Assembly (NCBI RefSeq): GCF_016909495.1
Contig: NZ_JAFBFW010000005.1
Coordinates: 186,001-250,000, forward strand
Reading direction: 5' to 3'
Source: Pantoea coffeiphila
GTDB lineage: Bacteria > Pseudomonadota > Gammaproteobacteria > Enterobacterales > Enterobacteriaceae
DNA length: 64,000 nucleotides
Part shown: in pieces, positions 1 through 8,748 of the stretch
How the letters are laid out: each line of letters starts with the position of its first letter
Numbering within the stretch: the first letter of the stretch is position 1
Notes under the pieces: generated by a model
What the model was told of the DNA's origin: nothing
Database searches by the model: none
Seen by the model: the letters and a program-made list of their open reading frames with translations, nothing else
Program-made: the position numbers and the translations under genes

Positions 1-906
1 GCTCCAGCGGCCCAGAGACAGGTCGGTGTCGTGGCCGATAACCACTTTATTGCGCTGATAGTGCAGTTTGTCGCGATAGCCGCCGCCGCTGGTGCCGATC
101 GGGCCAAGCTGACTGTGGCTGTTGTCATACTCCTGCTCGGCGGTTTCACCATCGATCCACAGAGTATTTTTATCGCTGGTTTTGTAGTTCAGCCGCCCGC
201 CTACGGTGTAGTTATTGCTTTTGGTAGGGTAAGGAACGCGTGTGTCGCTGCCGCTATCGCTGAGGCTGGTAACGCTGGAACCCTGGCGGTGTTCGAAGTT
301 GCCGCGCAGGGTCAGATCCAGCGTATTGGGGATCAGCGCGCCGCTGGTGTACAGGCCCACGGTCGAGCTGTCGCCCCATTTGCTGTGTTCCTGTACCGAA
401 TGAGAGAGGTTCAGCCCGCCGTGCCATTCGTCGGTGTTTTTCTTAGTAATAATGTTGATCACGCCACCCATGGCATCAGAGCCGTAGAGCGTTGACATCG
501 GGCCACGGATTACTTCGATATGATCGATAGCGGAAAGCGGCGGCATCATAGCGGTATTCAGGGTACCGAAACCGTTGGGGGTGGTATCGGAGCTGGCATT
601 CTGTCGGATACCGTCGATGAGGATCAGCGTATAGCTGCTGGGCATGCCGCGTATAGAGATATCCAGCCCGCCGGTTTTCCCGGTTCCGCCGCGTACGTCT
701 ACACCTTCCATACCGCTAAGTGCTTCACCCAAATCACTGTAGTTTTTTTTGGTCAGTTCATCCTGGCTGACAACGGAAATTGAGGCAGGAGCATTGGTGA
801 GTTTTTGTTCATAGCCGCTGGCGGTGACAACCAGAGTGCCTTCCTGGGCAAAAACGGGTACTGATGCCGCAAAAAGGATTGCAGCCGTGATTTTATTGAT
901 TTTCAT
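1..906 (-). CDS. TonB-dependent outer-membrane receptor, CirA/FepA-like (3' end outside window)
   Basis: The visible 302 residues are the N-terminal part of a TonB-dependent siderophore receptor. The ATG at 906 opens a signal peptide ending near VFAQ (about residue 21). A TonB box, GTLVVTA, follows, then the plug domain with conserved stretches SIRGMPSSYTLILIDG and IEVIRGPMSTLYGSDAMGG (about residues 85-150), and then the first beta-barrel strands. The plug resembles catecholate receptors of the CirA/FepA type. The exact ligand cannot be read, so no symbol is given. The C-terminal barrel lies beyond the left edge. The gene is transcribed leftward, and a Fur-box-like site about 80 nt upstream suggests iron repression. 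Confidence 0.85.
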   Translation of the reverse strand, partial: MKINKITAAILFAASVPVFAQEGTLVVTASGYEQKLTNAPASISVVSQDELTKKNYSDLGEALSGMEGVDVRGGTGKTGGLDISIRGMPSSYTLILIDGIRQNASSDTTPNGFGTLNTAMMPPLSAIDHIEVIRGPMSTLYGSDAMGGVINIITKKNTDEWHGGLNLSHSVQEHSKWGDSSTVGLYTSGALIPNTLDLTLRGNFEHRQGSSVTSLSDSGSDTRVPYPTKSNNYTVGGRLNYKTSDKNTLWIDGETAEQEYDNSHSQLGPIGTSGGGYRDKLHYQRNKVVIGHDTDLSLGRWS

Positions 907-983
907 TTCAGAACCATTAGGAAATTTTGCAAGACGCGGCGTTACATTAATAAACACTTTCTAAACGGATTCTTAACGGTGAC

Positions 984-1002
984 GAGAATGATAATGATTG
1001 GC
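984..1002. promoter_or_regulatory. Fur-box-like site upstream of the TonB-dependent receptor
   Basis: The 19 bases GAGAATGATAATGATTGGC match 15 of 19 positions of the classical Fur box (GATAATGATAATCATTATC). The site lies 78 nt upstream of the receptor start codon on the minus strand, where iron repression of a siderophore receptor is expected. The match was scored by eye; no motif scan was run. Confidence 0.6.
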
Positions 1003-1030
1003 GTTACTGTTTTGAGCGATAAATTGGCTG

Positions 1031-1625
1031 TGCGTTGAGATTGGCGATCGGGGCACGTCCTCTGCGGCGGTCGGGCGGTCCTCGCGTCGCTTTGCGATGC
1101 CTTCGGTTTCGGCTATGGGCCTTGCGGATCGGCGCAGAGCGGGCGTCCTGCCCGCGCTGCGCCTGAGCCCAGCATCCCTGCTGGTTTCTCCGGCCCCACA
1201 GCCTACACCACAGCGCTGCGGATTGCCCGGCCGCAGCAGAGGATGTACCCCGTTTGGTTTAGTGTTCGCTGTTTGAAGAACGCTAATTAGCACCGAATGT
1301 GGGAATCTCGCCAGTATTGTGAAAGAAGGAAGAGCTGATGGGTTTTTCAGGCAACGTGAAAGTCAGAAAGCAGGCTGGTTGTGCCCCCGAGCGGGCAATC
1401 CACAGCGCTGAACGCAGAGAGGAAGCCAGGATTCGCCCACAGGGAAGTGGGCGAAAGGCACAGCCGCGCAGGACGCGCGTCTGTGCCGATCCGTCCGACT
1501 GACGAGCGAAGTGAAGGAACCGCGCAGCGGCGCGAGGACCGCCCGATCGGGGGCACAACCAGCCAGCGCCATCCCAGACCTTGCAAACGACACAGCGAAA
1601 ATGCGCATCCCTACCGGTCCGGCAG
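1031..1625. repeat. Long composite dispersed repeat, copy A (left flank of the crt operon)
   Basis: This non-coding block fills most of the gap between the receptor and crtE. It shares two long segments with copy B at 7962-8715, and its second half also matches copy C at 12359-12711. The left arm (about 1050-1165) and the right arm (about 1460-1560) are imperfect reverse complements of one another. Between them lies a shared core with a perfect 9-bp hairpin: stems at 1432-1440 and 1447-1455, loop AGGGAA. Several open frames overlap it on both strands, but they agree with no known protein and follow the repeat rather than codon structure. I do not recognise the family; it is not ERIC, REP or an IS with a transposase. 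Confidence 0.85.
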
Positions 1626-1806
1626 ATTATCACCGTAGTCTTGCCACTACAGGGTTCAATCCCGGCGTGAAAACGACCAGAAACCTGTACATATGATCTA
1701 TTTTTTGTAAAAGTTTGTCGCATCCCCCGATCCTCTGAGAAATTTCTGGATATTGCACTAGGCTTTGCAAATAAAGCCATGTGAATGTCAGGGGTAGCCT
1801 GCAACG

Positions 1807-2715
1807 ATGAACAATCATGAAGACGAACTGAAAAGGCTACGTGAAGCCCTGCAGAACCGCCTGGATCAGCTACTGCCCGCCGGAGAACAGCAGGATCTGG
1901 TGTTTACCGCCATGCGTGAAGGCACGCTGTCAGCGGGCAAACGTGTTCGCCCCCTGCTGCTGATTCTGGCCGCCCGCGATCTGGGCTGTGCGGTGGAGCA
2001 ACCCGGCCTGCTCGATCTCGCCTGCGCGGTTGAAATGGTGCATGCCGCGTCGCTGATGCTGGATGATATCCCCTGTATGGACAATGCGTTACTGCGCCGC
2101 GGCCGTCCGACTATCCACTCTCAGTACGGTGAAAACGTCGCTATCCTCGCCGCCGTTGCGCTGTTGAGTCGTGCTTTTGGTGTGGTGGTGGAGGCGCAGT
2201 CGTTGCCCCCCCTCTGCAAAACCCAGGCCGTTGCAGAGCTGTCGCTGGCGGTGGGATCGCAGGGGCTGGTGCAGGGCCAGTATCTCGATCTCAGCGAAGG
2301 CAGCCGGGCGAGAAGCAGCGAGGCGATCCTGCTGGCCAACGAACTCAAAACCAGCCGTTTATTTGATGCATCATTGCAGATGGCGGCCATCGTTGCCGGA
2401 TCTTCACTCCAAACCCGTCAGCGCCTGCGCTGTTTCGCTCAGGATCTGGGGCAGGCATTCCAGCTGATGGACGATCTCTCCGACGGGCTGAGCAACACCG
2501 GCAAAGACGCGAATAAGGACAGTGGCAAATCGACGCTGGTGGCCTTGTTGGGGGCTGAAGCCGTCCATCAGAAGCTGCGTGAGCATCTGCGCAGTGCGGA
2601 TGAACATATCGCCAGCGCCTGCCATCGTGGCCTCTCTACCCGGCATTTTATGCATGCCTGGTTTGACAAGCAGATGGCGCAGTTTGGCAAAAGCAGCACG
2701 CAGCCGGGGTGCTAA
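1807..2715 (+). CDS. crtE: Geranylgeranyl diphosphate synthase CrtE
   Basis: A trans-isoprenyl diphosphate synthase of 302 residues that condenses isopentenyl units to C20 geranylgeranyl diphosphate, the entry step of carotenoid synthesis. The first aspartate-rich motif is DDIPCMD (D86, D87, D92) and the second is DDLSD (D222, D223, D226). GKRVRP and HAASLMLDD are typical of CrtE of Pantoea/Erwinia, and the length fits that family. The ATG at 1807 follows an AGGGG ribosome-binding site. It is the first gene of a tightly packed operon, and its TAA overlaps the idi start by one base (TAATG), which suggests translational coupling. Its promoter should lie in about 1630-1800, just downstream of repeat A; no convincing -35/-10 pair stands out. 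Confidence 0.95.
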   Translation: MNNHEDELKRLREALQNRLDQLLPAGEQQDLVFTAMREGTLSAGKRVRPLLLILAARDLGCAVEQPGLLDLACAVEMVHAASLMLDDIPCMDNALLRRGRPTIHSQYGENVAILAAVALLSRAFGVVVEAQSLPPLCKTQAVAELSLAVGSQGLVQGQYLDLSEGSRARSSEAILLANELKTSRLFDASLQMAAIVAGSSLQTRQRLRCFAQDLGQAFQLMDDLSDGLSNTGKDANKDSGKSTLVALLGAEAVHQKLREHLRSADEHIASACHRGLSTRHFMHAWFDKQMAQFGKSSTQPGC

Positions 2716-3743
2716 TGAGCGATCTTATCCAGCGAAAAAGCGATCACCTCGATATCATTCTTGATCCATCGCGCAGAGTGAAAACCCGTACAACCGGTTT
2801 TGAACGATGGCGCTTTGAGCACTGTGCGCTGCCGGAGCTGAGCCTCGATCGCATCGATCTTCACACCGCGCTTTTCGGCAAAACGCTCAAAGCGCCGCTG
2901 CTGATCAGCTCGATGACCGGTGGGACCCGGCGCGCCAAAAGTATTAATCGTCATCTGGCGGAGGCCGCTCAGGCGCTCGGGCTGGCGATGGGCGTCGGCT
3001 CCCAGCGCGTGGCACTGGAAAGCGAACAGGACTGGGGGCTGACGCGCGAACTGCGCCAGATCGCGCCAGATATTCCGCTGCTGGCTAATCTTGGCGCGGC
3101 GCAAATCGCCGGGAAAAGCGGCACGGAATATGCCCGGCGGGCGGTCGGAATGATTGAGGCCGATGCGTTGATTATCCATCTTAATCCGCTGCAGGAAGCC
3201 CTGCAGCACGGGGGTGACCGCGACTGGCGCGGGGTGCTGGCCGCCATCGCCCATACGGTTGAAGCATTGCCGGTGCCGGTGATTGTCAAAGAAGTTGGCG
3301 CGGGGCTGTCCGTACCGGTGGCGCGTCAGCTGGTTGACGTGGGTGTGGCGATGCTGGATATCGCTGGCGCGGGCGGCACCAGCTGGGCGGCGGTGGAAGG
3401 AGAGCGGGCCGCATCGCCGCAGGCCCGGGCGGTGGCGATGGCTTTCTCCGACTGGGGTATCCCTACCGCGCAGGCGCTGACAGAGCTGCATCAGGCGCTG
3501 CCGCACGTGCCGCTGATTGCTTCCGGCGGTATTGCCGATGGCATAGATGCGGCGAAAGCGCTGCGCCTGGGAGCCGATTTAGTCGGCCAGGCCGCAGGTG
3601 TACTGAGCTGCGCAACGGTCTCCGGCGAGGCGGTAGTAGACCATTTTCAGGTGATGATTGAACAACTGCGCATAGCCTGCTTCTGCTCCGGCAGCGGCAG
3701 CCTTCGCGATCTCCGCCAGGCTAAACTGGTCCCCGCTGAATGA
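2715..3743 (+). CDS. idi: Type 2 isopentenyl-diphosphate delta-isomerase
   Basis: This is the FMN-dependent (type 2, Fni) isomerase that interconverts isopentenyl and dimethylallyl diphosphate, supplying the allylic primer for CrtE. The 342 residues begin QRKSDHLDI, the usual N-terminal signature. They contain [33 protein letters not shown] and the phosphate-binding GGI/GADLVG region near the C-terminus, consistent with a TIM barrel. The ATG at 2715 shares a base with the crtE stop. Some Pantoea agglomerans-type clusters carry the same gene directly after crtE, usually followed by crtX; here crtY follows instead. The stop overlaps the crtY start as ATGA. Confidence 0.94.
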   Translation: MSDLIQRKSDHLDIILDPSRRVKTRTTGFERWRFEHCALPELSLDRIDLHTALFGKTLKAPLLISSMTGGTRRAKSINRHLAEAAQALGLAMGVGSQRVALESEQDWGLTRELRQIAPDIPLLANLGAAQIAGKSGTEYARRAVGMIEADALIIHLNPLQEALQHGGDRDWRGVLAAIAHTVEALPVPVIVKEVGAGLSVPVARQLVDVGVAMLDIAGAGGTSWAAVEGERAASPQARAVAMAFSDWGIPTAQALTELHQALPHVPLIASGGIADGIDAAKALRLGADLVGQAAGVLSCATVSGEAVVDHFQVMIEQLRIACFCSGSGSLRDLRQAKLVPAE

Positions 3744-4918
3744 GTGCACCTCGCTGGGATCTGATACTGGTGGGTGCCGGGCTGGCGAATGGTCTGATTG
3801 CCTGGCGGCTGCGTCAATTGCAGCCAGGGCTGCGCGTGCTGATGATTGAAGCGGATGCAGCGCCGGGCGGTAATCATACCTGGTCCTTCCACCAGCGCGA
3901 TCTGCTGCCGGAACAGCATCGCTGGCTGGCGCCGCTGGTGGCGCATCGCTGGGCGGGATACGACGTGTGCTTCCCGGCGCTGAACCGCACGCTGGCGGGC
4001 GAGTATATCAGCGTGACCTCAGAACGCTTTGCCATCGCGATCCGTCAGGCGCTGGGCGATCGTCTGTGGACCGGCGCTCGAGCCGTGAGTCTGACGCCGG
4101 AAACGGTGACGCTGGATAATGGACAAACGCTGAGCGCGGCGGCAGTGATTGACGGGCGCGGCTATCGGCCCGGTCCCCATCTTATCGTCGGCTGCCAGGC
4201 CTTTTTAGGCCAGCAGTGGAGCCTGAGCCAGCCGCACGGTCTGACCCGGCCGATACTGATGGATGCCACCGTTGACCAGTCGGCGGGCTACCGTTTTGTT
4301 TACACCCTGCCGCTTTCCGAACATCGGCTGCTGATTGAAGATACGCACTACATCGATCGCGCTACGCTGAACGGCGATCTCGCGCGGCAACAGATCCGCC
4401 AGTACGCGGCACGTCAGGGCTGGATGCTGGAAGAATTGGAGCGGGAAGAGCAGGGCAATCTGCCAATCGCGCTGGCAGGGGATGCGCGTGCATTCTGGCA
4501 GGCGCAGGCAGGGCAGCCGGGCAGCGGGCTGCGCGTCGGGCTGTTTCATGCCACCACCGGTTATTCACTGCCGCAGGCGGTGGCGCTGGCGGATTTAATC
4601 GCCGCAGCCCCCGATCTGAACGCCGCTGCGTTGTTCAGGCTGATTCAGGATTACGCCCTGGCACAGTGGCGGCGTCAGCGCTTCTTTCGCCTGCTTAACC
4701 GCATGCTGTTTCTCGCCGGGCCGCCGCAGGCACGCTGGCAGGTGATGCAGCGATTTTATCAACTGAACCACGGACTGATTGCCCGCTTCTACGCGGGTCA
4801 GCTAACGCTGCAAGACAGGGTGCGGATTCTGGCAGGTAAGCCACCGGTTCCGGTTGGCGAAGCCCTGCGCGCCGCACTGAACTACTCCCCCCGGCTGCGA
4901 GTTTTTCACGATGAATAA
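3740..4918 (+). CDS. crtY: Lycopene beta-cyclase CrtY
   Basis: A 392-residue flavoprotein that cyclises both ends of lycopene to beta-carotene. The N-terminal dinucleotide-binding segment [13 protein letters not shown] (about residues 9-21) is typical of the bacterial CrtY type, followed by an acidic residue in [16 protein letters not shown] and DGRGYRP are further family signatures. The start overlaps the idi stop by 4 nt, and the stop overlaps the crtI start by 8 nt, so the gene is embedded in a translationally coupled operon. No crtX-like glucosyltransferase reading frame lies on either side. Confidence 0.95.
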   Translation: MSAPRWDLILVGAGLANGLIAWRLRQLQPGLRVLMIEADAAPGGNHTWSFHQRDLLPEQHRWLAPLVAHRWAGYDVCFPALNRTLAGEYISVTSERFAIAIRQALGDRLWTGARAVSLTPETVTLDNGQTLSAAAVIDGRGYRPGPHLIVGCQAFLGQQWSLSQPHGLTRPILMDATVDQSAGYRFVYTLPLSEHRLLIEDTHYIDRATLNGDLARQQIRQYAARQGWMLEELEREEQGNLPIALAGDARAFWQAQAGQPGSGLRVGLFHATTGYSLPQAVALADLIAAAPDLNAAALFRLIQDYALAQWRRQRFFRLLNRMLFLAGPPQARWQVMQRFYQLNHGLIARFYAGQLTLQDRVRILAGKPPVPVGEALRAALNYSPRLRVFHDE

Positions 4919-6389
4919 AACAGTCGTTATCGGTTCTGGCTTCGGCGGCCTTGCCCTGGCGATCCGCCTGCAGGCCGCAGGTATCCCCACGCTGCTGCTG
5001 GAGCAGCGAGATAAACCGGGCGGCCGCGCCTATGTTTATCAGGACGACGGATTTACCTTTGACGCCGGACCGACGGTGATTACTGACCCGACGGCGATCG
5101 AAGAGCTGTTCAGCCTGGCCGGTAAGCGCATTGAGGATTACGTCGAACTGCTGCCGGTCACGCCGTTTTACCGGCTTTGCTGGGAAGATGGTGAAGTCTT
5201 CGATTACGACAACGATCAGGCAAGGCTGGAAGCACAGATCCACCGCCTCAACCCGCGCGATGTGGAAGGCTACCGCCAGTTTCTGGCCTACTCGAAAGCG
5301 GTGTTTAAAGAAGGGTATCTGAAGCTGGGCAGCGTACCGTTTTTATCCTTCCGCGATATGCTGCGCGCCGGGCCGCAGCTGGCACGGCTTCAGGCGTGGC
5401 GCAGCGTCTACGGCAGGGTGTCGGCGTTTATTGAAAACGAACAGCTGCGGCAGGCATTCTCCTTCCACTCGCTGCTGGTCGGCGGCAATCCCTTCGCCAC
5501 CTCGTCCATTTACACGCTGATCCACGCGCTGGAGCGGGAATGGGGCGTGTGGTTTGCGCGCGGCGGCACCGGGGCGCTGGTGCAGGGGCTGGTGAAGCTG
5601 TTTGAGGATCTCGGCGGCACGCTGGAGCTGAACGCCGAAGTGACCAGGCTGGAGGCGGAAGGCGAGCGCATCTGCGCGGTACAACTGAAGGACGGCAGGC
5701 GTATTGCTGCCGCTTCGGTTGCTTCAAATGCCGATGTGGTACAGACCTATGCAAAACTTCTGGGGCACCACCCCATCGGCGCGGCACGCGGCGCATCGCT
5801 GAAGCGTAAGCGCTTGAGCAACTCGCTGTTTGTACTCTATTTCGGGCTGAATAAGCATCACAGCCAGCTGGCGCACCACACCGTCTGTTTTGGCCCGCGC
5901 TATAAGGCACTGATCGATGAGATCTTTCACTCCCCCACGCTGTCGGAAGACTTTTCCCTTTATCTGCACGCGCCCTGCGTGACCGATCCGTCCCTGGCCC
6001 CGCCGGGCTGCGGCAGCTATTACGTGTTAGCGCCGGTGCCTCATCTCGGCACGGCGGATCTCGACTGGACGGTGGAAGGCCCGCGCCTGCGCGACCGCAT
6101 TTTCGCCTATCTGGAGCAGCACTATATGCCCGGCCTGCGCGAGCAGCTGGTGACGCACCGCATGTTTACCCCGTTTGATTTCCGCGATCGGCTGGGTGCC
6201 TGGCAGGGATCGGCATTTTCCATCGAACCGATCCTGCGGCAGAGCGCCTGGTTCCGGCCGCATAACCGCGACAGCCGGATAAGCAACCTCTATCTGGTTG
6301 GTGCGGGCACACATCCGGGGGCGGGCATACCCGGGGTCATCGGTTCGGCAAAAGCCACCGCGCGCCTGATGCTGGAGGATCTCCAATGA
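4911..6389 (+). CDS. crtI: Phytoene desaturase CrtI
   Basis: A 492-residue FAD-dependent desaturase that takes phytoene to lycopene at the membrane. The N-terminal motif VIGSGFGGLALAIRL with LLEQRDKPGGRAY binds FAD. The C-terminal signature YLVGAGTHPGAGIPGVIGSA (about residues 463-482) closes the FAD site. Length and motifs match enterobacterial CrtI. The ATG lies within the last codons of crtY and the stop overlaps the crtB start (ATGA), so expression is probably coupled through the whole operon. Confidence 0.96.
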   Translation: MNKTVVIGSGFGGLALAIRLQAAGIPTLLLEQRDKPGGRAYVYQDDGFTFDAGPTVITDPTAIEELFSLAGKRIEDYVELLPVTPFYRLCWEDGEVFDYDNDQARLEAQIHRLNPRDVEGYRQFLAYSKAVFKEGYLKLGSVPFLSFRDMLRAGPQLARLQAWRSVYGRVSAFIENEQLRQAFSFHSLLVGGNPFATSSIYTLIHALEREWGVWFARGGTGALVQGLVKLFEDLGGTLELNAEVTRLEAEGERICAVQLKDGRRIAAASVASNADVVQTYAKLLGHHPIGAARGASLKRKRLSNSLFVLYFGLNKHHSQLAHHTVCFGPRYKALIDEIFHSPTLSEDFSLYLHAPCVTDPSLAPPGCGSYYVLAPVPHLGTADLDWTVEGPRLRDRIFAYLEQHYMPGLREQLVTHRMFTPFDFRDRLGAWQGSAFSIEPILRQSAWFRPHNRDSRISNLYLVGAGTHPGAGIPGVIGSAKATARLMLEDLQ

Positions 6390-7315
6390 CGAACGGCACG
6401 CTGATGGATCACGCCACCGAAACGATGGCGGCAGGATCAAAGAGTTTTGCCACTGCATCGAAGCTGTTCGATGCGCCGACCCGCCGCAGCGCGCTGATGC
6501 TCTACGCCTGGTGCCGCCACTGTGATGATGTGATTGACGGCCAGGTGCTGGGCTTCCATCAGTCAGCACCGGACAGCGACAGTGCGGCGCAGCGGCTGTA
6601 CTGCCTGAAAATGCAGACGCAGCGTGCCTTTGACGGCATAAAAATGGACGACCCGGCCTTCGCGGCGTTGCAGGAGGTGGCGCTAAGCCACGGCATTCCC
6701 CCACGTCTGGCTTTTGAACATCTTGAAGGCTTCGCGATGGACGTGCGGGAAACGCACTACGTTACGTTTGAGGATACGCTGCGCTACTGCTATCACGTGG
6801 CGGGCGTGGTGGGCCTGATGATGGCGCGGGTGATGGGCGTGCGCGACGAGTCGGTGCTGGATCGCGCCTGCGATCTGGGGCTGGCGTTTCAGTTGACCAA
6901 CATCGCCCGCGATATCGTGGAAGATGCGCAGGTGGGGCGCTGCTATCTGCCCGCGCAGTGGCTGGCTGAGGAAGGGATAATCGCCGCTCAGATCGCCGAT
7001 CCGGTTAATCGTGAAAAACTGGCGCGCCTGGCGCAGCGGCTGGTGGCGGCAGCGGAACCTTACTACGCCTCTGCCCGCGCCGGTCTGCCCGGCCTGCCTT
7101 TACGCAGCGCGTGGGCGATTGCCTCTGCGCACGGCGTTTATCGCGAAATTGGCGTGAAGGTCAGTGCGGCAGGCCCCCGCGCCTGGGATGTTCGTCAGGG
7201 GACCAGTCGGCCGGAGAAGCTCGGGCTGCTGATTAAGGGTGCTGCACAGGCGCTCAGTTCTCGCCTCGCGAAGCCGACGCATCGTGCGCGCGATCTGTGG
7301 CAGCGTCCCCGCTAG
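6386..7315 (+). CDS. crtB: Phytoene synthase CrtB
   Basis: A 309-residue squalene/phytoene synthase that joins two geranylgeranyl diphosphates head to head. Two aspartate-rich motifs are visible: CRHCDDVIDG (about residues 45-54) and NIARDIVEDA (about residues 172-181). RCYLP and GVYREIG are other family marks. It starts inside the crtI stop. Its last 62 nt lie opposite the 3' end of crtZ, so the two convergent messages overlap within coding sequence, and no hairpin terminator is seen between them. Confidence 0.95.
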   Translation: MTNGTLMDHATETMAAGSKSFATASKLFDAPTRRSALMLYAWCRHCDDVIDGQVLGFHQSAPDSDSAAQRLYCLKMQTQRAFDGIKMDDPAFAALQEVALSHGIPPRLAFEHLEGFAMDVRETHYVTFEDTLRYCYHVAGVVGLMMARVMGVRDESVLDRACDLGLAFQLTNIARDIVEDAQVGRCYLPAQWLAEEGIIAAQIADPVNREKLARLAQRLVAAAEPYYASARAGLPGLPLRSAWAIASAHGVYREIGVKVSAAGPRAWDVRQGTSRPEKLGLLIKGAAQALSSRLAKPTHRARDLWQRPR

Positions 7316-7814
7316 CCGCTTTTTCGTTTCCGGTTGTGGCGTGTGCCTGCTGATTGCGGCGGCGAAGCGTCGCCTGTAGCTTTGCCACCGGCGGCGCATA
7401 GAGAAAACCGAACGACACGCAGTGCTCTTTACCCCGCACCGCATGATGCAGCCGATGGGCCAGATACAGGCGTTTTAAGTATCCCTTACGCGGAATATAG
7501 CGAAACGGCCAGCGCTGGTGGACCAGGCCATCGTGAACGATAAAGTAGAGCAGGCCGTACAGCGTCATTCCCGCACCAATCCACTGTAGTGGCCAGACTC
7601 CCGACGCGCCGGTGGCGATCAGCGCGATGGCCAGCGCGGCAAAGACCACGGCATACAGGTCATTCACTTCGAATTTGCCGCTGTGCGGTTCATGGTGTGA
7701 GAGGTGCCAGCCCCATCCCCAGCCGTGCATGATGTATTTGTGCGTCAGCGCGGCGATAATTTCCATTGCGGCGACGGTCGCCAGGACAATCAGGGTGTTC
7801 CACAGCACGAGCAT
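7254..7814 (-). CDS. crtZ: Beta-carotene hydroxylase CrtZ
   Basis: A non-haem di-iron membrane hydroxylase that adds 3-hydroxyls to beta-carotene, giving zeaxanthin. The 186 residues contain the histidine clusters HKYIMH, HLSHH, HDGLVHQR and HRLHHA, and hydrophobic segments near the N-terminus and around residues 58-90. The ATG at 7814 follows AAGGA. It is transcribed toward crtB, as in other Erwinia/Pantoea clusters. The hydrophilic tail after about residue 150 is specified by DNA that also encodes the end of crtB. Repeat B lies about 150 nt upstream, so the crtZ promoter must fit between 7815 and about 7960. Confidence 0.94.
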   Translation of the reverse strand: MLVLWNTLIVLATVAAMEIIAALTHKYIMHGWGWGWHLSHHEPHSGKFEVNDLYAVVFAALAIALIATGASGVWPLQWIGAGMTLYGLLYFIVHDGLVHQRWPFRYIPRKGYLKRLYLAHRLHHAVRGKEHCVSFGFLYAPPVAKLQATLRRRNQQAHATTGNEKAASGDAATDRAHDASASRGEN

Positions 7815-7961
7815 TTGTATTCCTTGTTGTCCAGGGGCTGAGAGGGTATGTGCTCCGGGTTATTGATAAGTATAGCAATGGGGTGGGGGGCTGCCGGATT
7901 AGCTGCTGAGTACGCGGTGTTATTTGCTGTGGGATTAGTGATTTGGGTCTTGCGGCTGGTT

Positions 7962-8715
7962 TGCGTTGAGATTGGCGATCGGGGCACGTCCTCTGCGGCG
8001 GCCGGGCGGTCCTCACGTCGCTGTGCGATGCCTTCGGTTACGGCTGCGGGTCTTGTGCTGCTGGGTTGCGTTGGGATTAGGGATCGGGGCACGTCCTCTG
8101 CGGCGGCCGGGCGGTCCTCGCGCCGCTGCGCGGTCCCTTCGGTTCCGGCTTCGGGTCTTGCGGATCGGCGCAGAGCGGGCGTCCTGCCCGCGCTGCACCT
8201 GAGCCCAGCATCCCTGCTGGTCTCTCCGGCCCCGCAGCCTGCACCTCAGCGCTGCGGATTGCCCGGCCGCCGCAGAGGGCGTGCCCCGTTTAGTTAAGTA
8301 TTCGCTGTTTGAAGAACACTAATTAGCGCGAATATGGGAATCTCGCCAGCATTGTGAAAGAAGGAAGAGCTGATGAGTTTTTCAGGCAACACAGAAGTCA
8401 GAAAGCAGGCTGGTTGTGCCCCCGAGCGGGCAATCCACAGCGCTGAACGCAGAGAGGAAGCCAGGATTCGCCCACAGGGAAGTGGGCGAAAGGCACAGCC
8501 GCGCAGGACGCGCGTCTGTACCGGTCCGACAGGCTGACGAGCGAAGTGAAGGAACCGCGCAGCGGCGCGAGGACGCCCGACCGGGGGCACAACCAGCCAG
8601 CGCCAACTCAGACTTTGCAAACAAGCGACTGTACCGGTCCATTCGGCTGACAAACAAAGTGAAGGAACCGCACAGCGGTGCGAGGACGCCCGATCGGGGG
8701 CACAACCAGCCAGCG
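7962..8715. repeat. Long composite dispersed repeat, copy B (between crtZ and the frl-type module)
   Basis: The longest of three related blocks, in the same orientation as copy A. Its left arm is tandemly doubled (about 7962-8045 and 8067-8150), and so is its right arm (about 8520-8605 and 8630-8715). The two arm types are imperfect reverse complements. The core carries the same perfect hairpin as copy A (stems 8467-8475 and 8482-8490). It ends within about 35 nt of the GntR stop codon. No transposase or convincing coding signal is present; frames across it are by-products of the GC-rich repeat. Confidence 0.85.
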
Positions 8716-8748
8716 TTACCACCGATTCACATCGAATCTCACCGACCG

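Noticed and set aside
973-1293. Minus-strand frame of 106 codons left of repeat A
   Set aside because: It overlaps the Fur-like site and the repeat arm and has no recognisable protein character.
1283-1804. Open frames across repeats A, B and C (for example 1283-1804 minus, 8294-8722 minus, 12256-12702 minus)
   Set aside because: They follow the repeat, appear in several frames at once with similar peptides, and lack ribosome-binding sites and family matches. They are products of GC-rich repeated DNA.
4695-5243. Long antisense frames within crtY/crtI, the cdiA gene and the M20 genes
   Set aside because: High-GC coding DNA produces long antisense frames; the sense genes have clear families.
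1031-8715. Insertion sequence or composite transposon flanking crt
   Set aside because: The flanking repeats contain no transposase gene, terminal inverted repeats of IS type or visible target duplications; they are recorded as repeats only.
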